From Flavobacteriaceae bacterium (GTDB taxonomy: Bacteria; Bacteroidota; Bacteroidia; Flavobacteriales; Flavobacteriaceae): a stretch of 64,000 bases of DNA. The first letter of the stretch is position 1. Each line of letters opens with the position of its first letter. The translations under genes and the position numbers were made by a program. Location: NCBI GenBank assembly GCA_021648755.1, contig JAKISG010000004.1, positions 69,528-133,527 on the forward strand, read 5' to 3'. Below are positions 1-8,719 of this stretch, one piece after another. The notes under the pieces are model-generated. The model made no database searches. It was not told the DNA's origin and saw nothing but the letters and a program-made list of their open reading frames with translations.

Positions 1-48
1 AGTATTAAATTTTACAGTTTAAATATTTAATAAACTGTATATAATTAT

Positions 49-56
49 TATCTTTG
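49..56 (+). promoter_or_regulatory. Predicted -7 box (TATCTTTG) for the DUF6089-uppS-bamA run
   Basis: TATCTTTG matches the Bacteroidota -7 consensus TAnnTTTG and lies 17 nt before the start codon at 74. I see no TTG at the usual -33 distance, so only half of the promoter is supported. Confidence 0.5.
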
Positions 57-73
57 CAAACAATTTTTTATAA

Positions 74-754
74 ATGAAAAAATACCTCATAATTTTAATC
101 TTCTTTATAACCAATGTGCTGTTCTCCCAAATAAATGAACTCGGTATTTCATTAGGTGGTAGTAATTATATTGGAGATATTGGTGACACACAATATATTA
201 ACCCAAATGATATCGCAGTTGGTTTAGTTTATAAATGGAACTATAGTTCTAGAGTAGTCTATAGAGCAGATGCAACATATATAAAAATTGCAGCAGATGA
301 TGCAGAGGCTGGAAATGCAGCAAGAAAGACTAGAGGTTATAGTTTCAAAAATTCAGTAAAAGAATTTGCTATTGGTATTGAATATAATTATTATGATTAT
401 TCGATGATACAAGAAGGTTGGGCTTCAACACCGTATTTAATTGTACAACTTGCAATAAATAATTATAACGTTGCCGTTAGAGAAACAACCCCTAACAATT
501 ATGAAACAGAAGGAAAAACAAGTTTTACAATTCCGTTTGGAATAGGTTACAAAACTAAAATTGGCACTAATATAGGTATTGCTATAGAAACTAAAGTTAG
601 ATATACTTTTGCTGATGATTTAGATTATAATAACCCTAATATTACACCAGATTTAACTTTCGGAAACCCAAATAGTGATGATTGGTACGTTACAACAGGC
701 ATAACCATAGTATTAGGTTTTGGAAGAAAAGCTTGTTATAGTGACGTATTTTAA
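74..754 (+). CDS. DUF6089 family outer-membrane beta-barrel protein
   Basis: A 226-residue protein with an N-terminal signal peptide (hydrophobic residues 4-17, ending at VLFSQ). The mature part is rich in alternating aromatic and polar strands, as expected for a small outer-membrane beta-barrel. The early motif GGSNYIGDIGD is typical of the DUF6089/PorT-like family that sits just before uppS and bamA in Flavobacteriia. The next gene starts one base after its stop, so the two are probably co-transcribed. A role in envelope assembly is inferred from the neighbours; no catalytic motif is visible. Confidence 0.8.
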   Translation: MKKYLIILIFFITNVLFSQINELGISLGGSNYIGDIGDTQYINPNDIAVGLVYKWNYSSRVVYRADATYIKIAADDAEAGNAARKTRGYSFKNSVKEFAIGIEYNYYDYSMIQEGWASTPYLIVQLAINNYNVAVRETTPNNYETEGKTSFTIPFGIGYKTKIGTNIGIAIETKVRYTFADDLDYNNPNITPDLTFGNPNSDDWYVTTGITIVLGFGRKACYSDVF

Positions 755-755
755 G

Positions 756-1493
756 ATGCAAGAAAAATTACAAATAGATAAAACGAAATTACCTAAACAC
801 ATTGCAATCATTATGGATGGTAATGGTCGATGGGCAAAACAAAAAGGAAAACTCCGTGTTTTTGGTCATAAAAATGGTGTTAAAGCGGTTAGAGATACTA
901 TTGAAGGTGCTGCACAAATAGGTATTAAAACGCTAACACTTTATACATTTTCTACAGAAAATTGGAAAAGACCAAAAAAAGAGGTAACTCTTTTAATGAA
1001 TCTTTTAGTAACTTCATTAAAAAAAGAATTATCACTTCTACAAAAAAACAATATCCAATTACAAGCAATAGGTGATTTATCCAATCTACCTATTAAGGCA
1101 CAAAAAGAATTACAGGAAGTTATTCAAAAAACAAAAAATAATAATCATTTAACCTTAAATTTAGCCATTAGTTATTCTGCAAAAGAAGAAATTGTTAATG
1201 CTTTTAAAAAAATTTCTAAAAAAATTGTTAATAATGAACTTTTGATTGAAGAAATAAATGAAAATATTATAAATAACCATTTATATACACGTAATTTGCC
1301 CCCCGTTGATTTAGTGATTAGAACAGGTGGTGAAAAAAGAATTAGCAATTTTTTATTATGGCAAATTGCATATGCAGAATTATATTTTACAGACCTATTT
1401 TGGCCAGATTTCAGAAAAAAAAATTTAGAAAAATCCATTATAGATTATCAACAACGCGAAAGAAGATTTGGCAAAACTAGTGATCAATTATAA
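756..1493 (+). CDS. uppS: Isoprenyl transferase (undecaprenyl diphosphate synthase)
   Basis: Cis-prenyltransferase that condenses isopentenyl diphosphate onto farnesyl diphosphate to make the C55 lipid carrier precursor for peptidoglycan and O-glycans. The signature IAIIMDGNGRWAKQ carries the catalytic Asp (MDGNGRWA). The C-terminal block has RTGGEKRISNFLLWQ and the YTDLFWPDF-like motif that binds IPP and forms the dimer. A longer frame starts at 720 inside the previous gene, but the ATG at 756 gives 245 residues, the usual family length, and follows the upstream stop by one base. bamA begins one base after its stop. The assignment is secure. Confidence 0.96.
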   Translation: MQEKLQIDKTKLPKHIAIIMDGNGRWAKQKGKLRVFGHKNGVKAVRDTIEGAAQIGIKTLTLYTFSTENWKRPKKEVTLLMNLLVTSLKKELSLLQKNNIQLQAIGDLSNLPIKAQKELQEVIQKTKNNNHLTLNLAISYSAKEEIVNAFKKISKKIVNNELLIEEINENIINNHLYTRNLPPVDLVIRTGGEKRISNFLLWQIAYAELYFTDLFWPDFRKKNLEKSIIDYQQRERRFGKTSDQL

Positions 1494-1494
1494 A

Positions 1495-4020
1495 ATGAAG
1501 AATAAACTCAATAAATATATTTTTTTTTTAGTAGTAACCTTTTTTAGTCTTACTTCACAAGCACAAGAAACAACGTTAAAATTAGATTCAACAATAGTTG
1601 AACAAGACGAATTAATAAATCTTAAAAAAGCAAAAAAATACATTTTAGGAGGCATTTCAATTAAAGGTAATACTAAATTTAGTGAACAATCCATCAAAGC
1701 ATTTTCTGGCTTAAGTGAAGGTAAAGAAATAAAAATTCCAGGAGATAAATTATCTAGTGCAATAAAAAAATTATGGGAATCTAAATTATTTAATAACGTT
1801 GATGTTTATGCAGTAAAAATTGATAGTAATGCTATTTATTTAGAATTTGAAGTAGAAGAACTTTCCAAAATAAATAAAGTAGAAATTATAGGATTAAGTA
1901 AGGGAAAAATAAAAAGTTTAGTGTCAGAAATTGAATTAAAAAAAGACGCTATGCTAACCGAAAATTTAGTTACAACGACTAAAAATTTTATTAAGAAAAA
2001 ATATACAGATAAAGGGTATTTAAACACCAAAGTAAATATAGATTACAAAAAAGACTCTACACAGGCTTATAATGCAATAATAGTTGTTGATAGAGGAGAA
2101 AAAATTAAAATTAAAAACCTTCGTTTTCATGGTAATACTGCTTTAAAAGATAAAAAATTAGCAAAGCAATTAAAGAAAACGAAACAAAAAAGTATTTTTA
2201 ATATTTTTACAGCATCAAAATATAGAGAAGAAGAATATAGTGCAGATTTAGAACGTTTAATAAATAAATATAGAGAAAAAGGATATAGAGATGCACAAGT
2301 AATAAGCGATTCTATTTCTTGGAATGACGATAATACAATTAACCTTGATATTACAGTTAATGAAGGTAAAAAATACGTTTTTGGTGATGTAGATTTTATA
2401 GGTAATACTGTTTATTCCGATGAAAAATTAACAGAATTTTTAGGACTTTTTAAAGGCGATACTTATAATGGTAAGTTGCTTAACGAAAGAGTTAATGGTG
2501 ATGGAGGTCCAGACTCACAAGATATTGCTACAACATACCTTAATAATGGCTATATGTTTTCTAATGTTAACTCTGTAGAAACATCAGTAATAAATGACAC
2601 CATAAATATTGAAATTAGAATCCACGAAGACGAACCTGCTTATATAAGAAAAATAAAAGTCATTGGTAATGATAAAACAAACGACCACGTTGTATATAGA
2701 GAACTAAGAACAAGACCTGGAGATTTATTTAGTAAGGAAGCAATTATACGCTCCGTTAGAGAGATTAGTCAATTAGGATTTTTTGATCCAGAAGCAGTTG
2801 TGCCAGATGTTAAACCAAATTACCAAGATAAAACAGTAGATATAGATTATAATGTTGCCGAAAGAGGATCTAGTCAAATAGAATTACAAGGAGGCTTTGG
2901 TGGCGGAATGTTTATAGGTACACTAGGATTATCTTTCAGTAATTTTTCAGTACGTAATTTATTCAATAAAAAAGCATATCGACCAGTACCAATGGGTGAT
3001 GGTCAAAATGTAGCCTTAAGATTACAAGCAAGTAGGTTCTCAAGTACCTATAGTTTATCATTTACAGAACCTTGGTTTGGAGGTAAAAAACCAAGATCAC
3101 TATCTTTTTCTATTTATAACTCCAAACAATTTAGATTTAACCCTGCTACTAGAGATGTAGATAGAAATCAAAAACTAGATATTTTAGGAGCAACAGTAGG
3201 TGTTGGACAACAATTAAGATGGCCAGATGATTATTTCTCACTCTCAACTTCTTTAAATTTTCAAAGATATACTTTAAAAAATTATAATTTACCTGGTTTT
3301 AATTTTGAAAATGGTACAGGAGTCTCTAACAATTTGGCATTTTCAGTTAGTCTAAGAAGAAACTCTACTGGACCAAGTAGAATTTACCCAATGTCAGGTT
3401 CTGAATTTAGTATTAGCGCTAAACTAACACCTCCTTTTTCTTTACTTCAAAATAGAGATTTTGATAACGAAACTAATGAGGATAAATTTAAATGGTTAGA
3501 ATTTTATAAATTAAGTTATTCTGGTAGATGGTATAATGCGATTTATAATAAATTAGTATTAAGGTCAGCCTTTAATTTTGGATTTTTAGGAGCTTATAAT
3601 AATGAATTAGGAGTTTCTCCTTTTGAACGGTTCTTTGTTGGTGGAGATGGTTTAGGCGGTATAAATTTTGATGGTAGAGAAATCATAGGTCTAAGAGGTT
3701 ACCCTAACTCTGGTCTAACACCTTCAATCAATGGAGGGACAGTCTATAATAAATTTTCTATGGAGTTAAGATACCCAATTACATTAAAGCCAAGTGCCTC
3801 TATATATGTTTTAGGTTTCTTAGAAGGCGGTAATTCATTTGACGATATTAATACCTTTGATCCTTTTAACATTAAAAGAGCAGCTGGTATGGGTATTCGT
3901 ATCTTTATGCCAGCCTTTGGAATACTTGGTATTGATTTTGCCCATGGATTTGATAATATGCCAGGAGCATCTGTTAAATCTGGTTGGCAAACACACTTTA
4001 TTATAAACCAACAATTCTAA
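1495..4020 (+). CDS. bamA: Outer membrane protein assembly factor BamA
   Basis: An 841-residue Omp85 protein: signal peptide ending near TSQAQ, five POTRA-type domains over roughly residues 45-450 (recurrent ISIKGNTKFSE, LRFHGNTALKD, VDFIGNTVYSD, IKVIGNDKTND openings), then a C-terminal 16-strand barrel ending in QQF. It inserts and folds outer-membrane beta-barrels and is the central subunit of the BAM complex. The ATG at 1495 is preferred over an in-frame TTG at 1468 inside uppS, because it directly precedes the signal peptide. Two OmpH/Skp-type chaperone genes follow, which fits periplasmic delivery of barrels to BamA. Confidence 0.96.
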   Translation: MKNKLNKYIFFLVVTFFSLTSQAQETTLKLDSTIVEQDELINLKKAKKYILGGISIKGNTKFSEQSIKAFSGLSEGKEIKIPGDKLSSAIKKLWESKLFNNVDVYAVKIDSNAIYLEFEVEELSKINKVEIIGLSKGKIKSLVSEIELKKDAMLTENLVTTTKNFIKKKYTDKGYLNTKVNIDYKKDSTQAYNAIIVVDRGEKIKIKNLRFHGNTALKDKKLAKQLKKTKQKSIFNIFTASKYREEEYSADLERLINKYREKGYRDAQVISDSISWNDDNTINLDITVNEGKKYVFGDVDFIGNTVYSDEKLTEFLGLFKGDTYNGKLLNERVNGDGGPDSQDIATTYLNNGYMFSNVNSVETSVINDTINIEIRIHEDEPAYIRKIKVIGNDKTNDHVVYRELRTRPGDLFSKEAIIRSVREISQLGFFDPEAVVPDVKPNYQDKTVDIDYNVAERGSSQIELQGGFGGGMFIGTLGLSFSNFSVRNLFNKKAYRPVPMGDGQNVALRLQASRFSSTYSLSFTEPWFGGKKPRSLSFSIYNSKQFRFNPATRDVDRNQKLDILGATVGVGQQLRWPDDYFSLSTSLNFQRYTLKNYNLPGFNFENGTGVSNNLAFSVSLRRNSTGPSRIYPMSGSEFSISAKLTPPFSLLQNRDFDNETNEDKFKWLEFYKLSYSGRWYNAIYNKLVLRSAFNFGFLGAYNNELGVSPFERFFVGGDGLGGINFDGREIIGLRGYPNSGLTPSINGGTVYNKFSMELRYPITLKPSASIYVLGFLEGGNSFDDINTFDPFNIKRAAGMGIRIFMPAFGILGIDFAHGFDNMPGASVKSGWQTHFIINQQF

Positions 4021-4042
4021 TTATTATAAACCACAATTCTAA
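3999..4042 (+). repeat. 22-bp tandem near-duplication over the bamA stop codon
   Basis: The last codons of bamA plus the stop (3999-4020) recur directly downstream (4021-4042) with one base rearranged. The second copy is outside the gene and so does not change the C-terminal Phe. Confidence 0.6.
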
Positions 4043-4083
4043 AATTTAAAACTATTTGATATAAGTTAGAAGCAATAATTTAA

Positions 4084-4091
4084 TACATTTG
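4084..4091 (+). promoter_or_regulatory. Predicted -7 box (TACATTTG) before ompH
   Basis: TACATTTG matches TAnnTTTG, 49 nt before the start codon at 4141. It suggests that the two ompH genes also have their own promoter. The nearest upstream TTG is 25 nt away, further than usual. Confidence 0.5.
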
Positions 4092-4140
4092 TAGTTTACT
4101 TTATGAATTTTATATAATATTTACAATAAATTTTAAAATT

Positions 4141-5244
4141 ATGATAAAGAAAATATTTTTAGTTTTAACTATTTTATTTGCAATTAATTCTTTTGCACAA
4201 AAAAATCAAAAAATAGGTTATATTGATATGGAGTATATTTTAGAAAATGTACCAGAATATAATACATCTCAAAGTAAGTTAGACGAAAAAATAAATAAAT
4301 GGACTGGTAATTTAGATAAATTAAAAAACGAAATCAAGACTATGCAATTAGATTTAAGTAATGAAAAAGCATTACTTACATCAGATTTAGTTAAAGAGAG
4401 AGAAGAAGATATTCAAATAAAACAAGAAAATTTAAGGCAAAAACAAGAAAACTATTTTGGTACATCTGGCGAATTATTCATGTTAAGAAAACAAATTGTT
4501 AAACCAGTACAAGATCAAATATATAATGCAGTACAAGAAATAGCAAAAAATAAAAAATACGATATGATTCTTGACAAGTCTGATGAATTGATTATGCTAT
4601 ACTCAAATAGTAAGTACGATGTGAGCGAATTAGTTCTTAATAGTATCGTAAAAGGCCGACGAAAAAAAGATGTGGCAAAGAAAAAAGACGATAAAATTAT
4701 TGCAAACGATAAAAAGAAAGACGAATTAAAGAAAAAAATTGAAGAAAAAAAGACCAAACAACAACTTTTAAAAGAAAGAGTAGAAAAAGCAAGAGCAGCT
4801 AGAATTGCAAAAAAAGATTCCATTCGTAATGCAAGAAATGAAGCAAGAGCAAAAAAAATAGAAGAATTAAAAAAGCGTAAAGAAGCATTAAAAAATAAGA
4901 ACACTACAAACAAAATACCTAAAGAAGAAATAACCGCTGATAGTAAAGAAGAAGAAATAACTGCTGACAGTAAAGAAGAAGAAACAAAAAAGGAAGAAAA
5001 TAAAAATGGCACAGTAATTGAAACAGAAGAAGAAACAGGAGAAGAAACCCCTAAAACTGAAAAATCACCAACGGTTAAAACTAAAGAACAACTCAGAGAA
5101 GCAAAACGTAAAAAATTATTAGAAAGAGTAGCAAATCAAAAAGTAAAACGCGATTCTTTAAAACAAGTTGCGGCTGATAAAAGAGCCAAAAAAATAGCAG
5201 AAATTGAAGAAAGAAAAAGAAAGCTTAAAGAAAGTAAAGAGTAA
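4141..5244 (+). CDS. OmpH/Skp family periplasmic chaperone with long charged tail
   Basis: A 367-residue protein. After a signal peptide ending at NSFAQ, residues 20-165 form a Skp-like domain (start QKIGYIDMEYIL, central coiled coil, return KKYDMILDKSD). Skp prevents aggregation of unfolded outer-membrane proteins in the periplasm. Residues 170-367 are an unusual Lys/Glu/Arg-rich tail with long heptad-like stretches and a duplicated block EEITADSKEE. Ordinary Skp proteins are about 160-180 residues, so the tail doubles the length. It lies between bamA and a normal-length ompH paralogue. The family call is firm; the role of the tail is unknown. Confidence 0.88.
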   Translation: MIKKIFLVLTILFAINSFAQKNQKIGYIDMEYILENVPEYNTSQSKLDEKINKWTGNLDKLKNEIKTMQLDLSNEKALLTSDLVKEREEDIQIKQENLRQKQENYFGTSGELFMLRKQIVKPVQDQIYNAVQEIAKNKKYDMILDKSDELIMLYSNSKYDVSELVLNSIVKGRRKKDVAKKKDDKIIANDKKKDELKKKIEEKKTKQQLLKERVEKARAARIAKKDSIRNARNEARAKKIEELKKRKEALKNKNTTNKIPKEEITADSKEEEITADSKEEETKKEENKNGTVIETEEETGEETPKTEKSPTVKTKEQLREAKRKKLLERVANQKVKRDSLKQVAADKRAKKIAEIEERKRKLKESKE

Positions 5245-5276
5245 AACAAATAATTAAATAAACTAAAAATAAAATT

Positions 5277-5780
5277 ATGAGTAAACATTTAAAAACCTTT
5301 TTATTAGCGCTAACCTTAACAACTGGACTTTTTATTAGTCAAGCACAAATAGCGCATATTAACAGCGAACAACTTGTGCAAGCAATGCCAGAAACAATAG
5401 CTATGGGCGAGGAATTAAAAAGAATCGGTCAAGAATACGATACAGATTACAAAACTCAAGTACAAGAATTACAAACAAAAGCAGCAAAATATCAAGAAGA
5501 AGCAGCTACAAAAAGTAATGAAATAAATGGTAAACGTCAGCAAGAAATTTCTGAATTACAACAAAAATTACAATTATATCTACGTACTGCACAAGAAGAA
5601 TTGCAAAAAAAAGAATTTGAGTTATTAAAACCAATTATCGAAAAAGCACAAAAAGCAATACAAGATATTGCTACTGAAAAAGCGGTTAAATATGTGTTAG
5701 ATTCATCACCAGGAAAAGGACTTATTGTTTTTGACGGTGAAGACTTAATGGTAGCAGTAAAAGCTAAATTAGGTATCTAA
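5277..5780 (+). CDS. OmpH/Skp family outer membrane protein chaperone
   Basis: A 167-residue protein of standard Skp length: signal peptide ending at FISQAQ, AHINSEQLVQAMPE at the mature N terminus, a Gln/Lys/Glu-rich coiled coil over about residues 40-120 (the tentacles), and the closing KYVLDSSPGKGLIVFDGEDL. It is expected to bind unfolded outer-membrane proteins on the way to BamA. It follows the long ompH paralogue by 32 nt and is followed by an intrinsic terminator at 5803, which marks the end of the unit. Confidence 0.92.
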   Translation: MSKHLKTFLLALTLTTGLFISQAQIAHINSEQLVQAMPETIAMGEELKRIGQEYDTDYKTQVQELQTKAAKYQEEAATKSNEINGKRQQEISELQQKLQLYLRTAQEELQKKEFELLKPIIEKAQKAIQDIATEKAVKYVLDSSPGKGLIVFDGEDLMVAVKAKLGI

Positions 5781-5802
5781 TACAACATATTGAAAATCTA
5801 CT

Positions 5803-5835
5803 AAAGGTCTAAACTTAATAGTTTAGACCTTTTTT
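5803..5835 (+). terminator. Intrinsic terminator after the bamA-ompH run
   Basis: A 12-bp perfect inverted repeat (AAAGGTCTAAAC / GTTTAGACCTTT) with a 6-nt loop, running into a T tract on the plus strand, 22 nt after the ompH stop. Confidence 0.85.
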
Positions 5836-5865
5836 CTTGAACTAAATTAGTTTGAAAAAATACAA

Positions 5866-6693
5866 CTAAATTTTAAAAGTAAGCACAGGTTTAATAGCAT
5901 GATTTGCCAGTTCTTGACCAATACTACCATTAAATAATTGTGATAAGCCACTTCTGCCATGCGTATTTAAAGCAATTAAATCTGCATTAATACTCCTTGA
6001 ATAATTTAAAATTCCTCTTTCTACAGAAGTATCATTATAAATAGTTATATCAAACTCATCGAGTTTAAAATCATTAATAAACTTATCTATTTTTTTTCTA
6101 ATATTTTCTGTAGTATCAAATCTATATGCAGTATTAATATATAAAAAATGTATTTTTGCTTTAAAAATAGTAACAAAGTCAATTACATCTTGAAATTTCT
6201 TTTTACTTTCTACACTATAATCAGATGCAAAAACAATATTTTTAATATCAAAATTATCGGTTTCTTTCTTAATAACTAAAACAGGTATATTAGAGTGTCT
6301 AACTATTTTTTCAGTATTAGACCCAACAATAATTTCTTTTAAACCAGATGCGCCACTAGACCCCATTACAATTAAATCAATATCTTGTTTTTTACTTTCT
6401 TCAATAACACCATCAAAGGTTTTATGAAAATGAACAGTTTCAATAACCTTAATACCTTTAAAAAAAGGCGAGGCTATTAATTCATCAAAGCGCTCATGTA
6501 CTTTTTTCATAAAAAAAATAGATGCCTGAGAACTATTATCTTTAACAGAAGTCATATCAATTATGCCTTCTGGCAAATCTAACATATGCAATAAATAAAT
6601 GTCACTTTTTGTTTTTTTTGCAATTTTAGCAGCAACCTTTGCTGCACATCTTGCTTCTTCAGAAAAATCGACAGGAACTAATATACGTTTCAT
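5866..6693 (-). CDS. Universal stress protein with two Usp domains
   Basis: A 275-residue cytoplasmic protein made of two tandem Usp domains (about 1-145 and 146-275). Each ends with the ATP-binding type loop: GSSGASGLKEIIVGSNTEKI in the first and HGRSGLSQLFNGSIGQELA in the second, followed by the final PVLVIK and PVLTFK strands. Tandem Usp proteins bind ATP and are linked to stress and starvation survival; the client or signal cannot be told from sequence. It is a single-gene unit converging on the bamA-ompH terminator and divergent from rimP. Confidence 0.9.
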   Translation of the reverse strand: MKRILVPVDFSEEARCAAKVAAKIAKKTKSDIYLLHMLDLPEGIIDMTSVKDNSSQASIFFMKKVHERFDELIASPFFKGIKVIETVHFHKTFDGVIEESKKQDIDLIVMGSSGASGLKEIIVGSNTEKIVRHSNIPVLVIKKETDNFDIKNIVFASDYSVESKKKFQDVIDFVTIFKAKIHFLYINTAYRFDTTENIRKKIDKFINDFKLDEFDITIYNDTSVERGILNYSRSINADLIALNTHGRSGLSQLFNGSIGQELANHAIKPVLTFKI

Positions 6694-6745
6694 AATTTTA
6701 AAATTTAATAATAGCGTAAATATACAAAAAATATAATAATGATAC

Positions 6746-6775
6746 TTGTTAATTTAAAAGGTTTTTATATATTTG
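6746..6775 (+). promoter_or_regulatory. Promoter of rimP-nusA-infB
   Basis: A near-ideal Bacteroidota promoter: TTG at 6746-6748, a 19-nt spacer, and TATATTTG at 6768-6775 (consensus TAnnTTTG). Transcription should begin near 6781, about 60 nt before the rimP start. Confidence 0.75.
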
Positions 6776-6803
6776 CACCCGAAAATAACGACGAAAAGAG
6801 ATG

Positions 6804-6830
6804 AAGAGGGCTGAAAAGTCCTTTTTTTTT
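6804..6830 (+). promoter_or_regulatory. Attenuator-like hairpin in the rimP leader
   Basis: AGGGCT-GAAA-AGTCCT forms a 6-bp stem (one G-U pair) closed by a GAAA tetraloop, extendable to 9 bp with flanking A/T pairs. It is followed directly by nine T residues (6822-6830). It lies between the predicted transcription start (about 6781) and the rimP ATG at 6840, so it looks like an intrinsic terminator inside the leader of the operon that encodes NusA. Confidence 0.6.
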
Positions 6831-6839
6831 ATCACGATA

Positions 6840-7301
6840 ATGAATAATAAAACCATACTAAATCTAGTAAATGAAGCACTAATTGAAAATAAATCCATTT
6901 TTATAGTAGATTTAAAAATTAGTGATTCAAATAAAATAATATTAATATTAGATGGTGATAATGGAGTGCCTTTAAAAGAATGTATTAGAATAAATCGTTT
7001 TATTGAAAGCAATTTAGATAGAGAACAAGAAGACTTTTCTTTAGAAGTTACCTCACCTAACATTGCTGAACCTTTAAAAAACAAAAGACAATACAATAAA
7101 AATATAGGCAGAATAGTAAAAATAAAAACAATAACAGAAAACTTTGAAGGCACTTTAGTCCAAGTAGATTTAGAAAGTGTTATCATAAACTGGAAAGTTA
7201 GAGAACCCAAAAAAATAGGTAAAGGTAAAGTAACCGTTAAAAAAACAGCAACAATTGCCTTTAAACAAATAATAGAAACTAAAGTAAAAATAATATTTTA
7301 A
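6840..7301 (+). CDS. rimP: Ribosome assembly cofactor RimP
   Basis: A 153-residue protein with the RimP two-domain layout: an N-terminal alpha/beta domain (residues 1-75, including ILDGDNGVPLKECIRINRFIE and the LEVTSPNIAEPLK block) and a C-terminal SH3-like barrel (ENFEGTLVQVD). RimP acts in 30S subunit maturation. A longer frame from 6801 would translate through the leader hairpin and its T run, so I take the ATG at 6840, which gives the usual length. It precedes nusA by 10 nt, the near-universal rimP-nusA-infB order. Confidence 0.93.
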   Translation: MNNKTILNLVNEALIENKSIFIVDLKISDSNKIILILDGDNGVPLKECIRINRFIESNLDREQEDFSLEVTSPNIAEPLKNKRQYNKNIGRIVKIKTITENFEGTLVQVDLESVIINWKVREPKKIGKGKVTVKKTATIAFKQIIETKVKIIF

Positions 7302-7311
7302 TTAAAATGTA

Positions 7312-8559
7312 ATGGAAAACATAGCTTTAATAGATTCATTTTCTGAATTTAAAGACGACAAAAGAATAGACAGAGCAACGCTGATGTCAATTTTAGTAGA
7401 AGTATTTAGAGCAGCATTAAAAAGAAAGTATGGGTCCGATTCAAATTTTGACATTATTATAAACCCCGATAAAGGAGATTTAGAAATTTGGAGAAATAGA
7501 ATTATAGTAGAAAATGGCGAAGTTGAAGAGCCAAATGAAGAAATTTCTTTATATGATGCGCAAAAAATTGAAGAAGATTTTGAGATAGGTGAAGAAGTAT
7601 CACAAGAAGTAAAGTTAATAGACTTAGGAAGAAGAGCAATTTTAGCATTACGTCAAAATTTAATTGCCAAAATTCAAGAACATGACAATACAAATATCTA
7701 CAAACAATTTAAAGATTTAGAAGGCGAAATTTTTAATGCCGAAGTACATCATATTAGACATAACGCAGTTATTTTATTAGATGACGAAGGCAATGAATTA
7801 ATACTCCCAAAAAGCGAACAAATTAGAGGAGATTTTTTTAGAAAAGGAGATAATGTAAAAGGAATTATTAAATCTGTAGAATTAAGAGGTAATAAACCCG
7901 CAATTATTTTTTCAAGAACATCACCAGAATTTTTAACAAAATTGTTTGAACAAGAAATTCCAGAAGTTTTTGATGGTTTAATTACCATTGAAAAAGTGGC
8001 ACGAATACCAGGTGAAAAAGCAAAAGTTGCAGTAGATTCTTACGATGACAGAATAGATCCAGTCGGAGCTTGTGTAGGTATGAAAGGTTCTCGTATTCAC
8101 GGAATTGTTAGAGAATTAGGTAATGAAAATATAGACGTTATAAATTACACCAAAAATGAAAAAATATTTATTGCAAGAGCATTAAGTCCTGCAAAAGTAG
8201 TTTCTATAGAATTTCAAGAAGCTAAAGAAGGCGAGAAACCAAGAGTAAACGTTTTCTTAAAACCAGAAGAAGTTTCAAAGGCAATAGGTAGAAATGGCGT
8301 AAATATTAGACTAGCAAGTCAATTAACAGGTTATGAATTAGATGTTCAAAGAGAAGGTATTGAAGATGAAGATGTAGAATTAACAGAATTTACAGATGAA
8401 ATAGAACAATGGGTTATTGATGAATTGAAAAACGCAGGTTTTGATACAGCAAAAAGTGTTTTAGAACAAGATGTAGCATTTTTAGTAAAACAAACCGATT
8501 TAGAAGAAGAAACCATTGTAGAATTACAACGGATTTTAAACGAAGAATTTGAAAAATAA
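7312..8559 (+). CDS. nusA: Transcription termination/antitermination factor NusA
   Basis: A 415-residue protein: N-terminal RNA polymerase-binding domain (1-125), S1 domain (about 128-200, GEIFNAEVHHIRHNAVILL) and two KH domains (GACVGMKGSRIHGIVRELG near 258 and SKAIGRNGVNIRLASQLTG near 325). A short acidic C-terminal domain ends in a helix-hairpin-helix-like segment. It binds RNA polymerase and controls pausing, termination and antitermination. The length is normal for this phylum, without the two acidic repeats of gamma-proteobacteria. It lies between rimP and infB. The predicted attenuator upstream of rimP would be a natural site for NusA feedback. Confidence 0.95.
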   Translation: MENIALIDSFSEFKDDKRIDRATLMSILVEVFRAALKRKYGSDSNFDIIINPDKGDLEIWRNRIIVENGEVEEPNEEISLYDAQKIEEDFEIGEEVSQEVKLIDLGRRAILALRQNLIAKIQEHDNTNIYKQFKDLEGEIFNAEVHHIRHNAVILLDDEGNELILPKSEQIRGDFFRKGDNVKGIIKSVELRGNKPAIIFSRTSPEFLTKLFEQEIPEVFDGLITIEKVARIPGEKAKVAVDSYDDRIDPVGACVGMKGSRIHGIVRELGNENIDVINYTKNEKIFIARALSPAKVVSIEFQEAKEGEKPRVNVFLKPEEVSKAIGRNGVNIRLASQLTGYELDVQREGIEDEDVELTEFTDEIEQWVIDELKNAGFDTAKSVLEQDVAFLVKQTDLEEETIVELQRILNEEFEK

Positions 8560-8719
8560 TAAAATAATTACAATAAACAAAAGACAACTAAAGAATAAAT
8601 TACAATCCAAACTATTTAATTGGTCTGTTTTTTAAAAATTTAAGATTTGGCGTTTATTTAAAATTTGGGATTTTCTAAATTTTAACAAAATAAAATTTAA
8701 GTAGTATAAAAATAAATTT

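Noticed and set aside
720..755. Upstream start for uppS at 720
   Set aside because: It would overlap the DUF6089 gene and add residues outside the family; ATG at 756 gives the standard length.
4515..5012. 165-codon minus-strand ORF opposite the first ompH
   Set aside because: It is the complement of the Lys/Glu-rich tail (giving Phe/Ser-rich sequence) and has no independent support.
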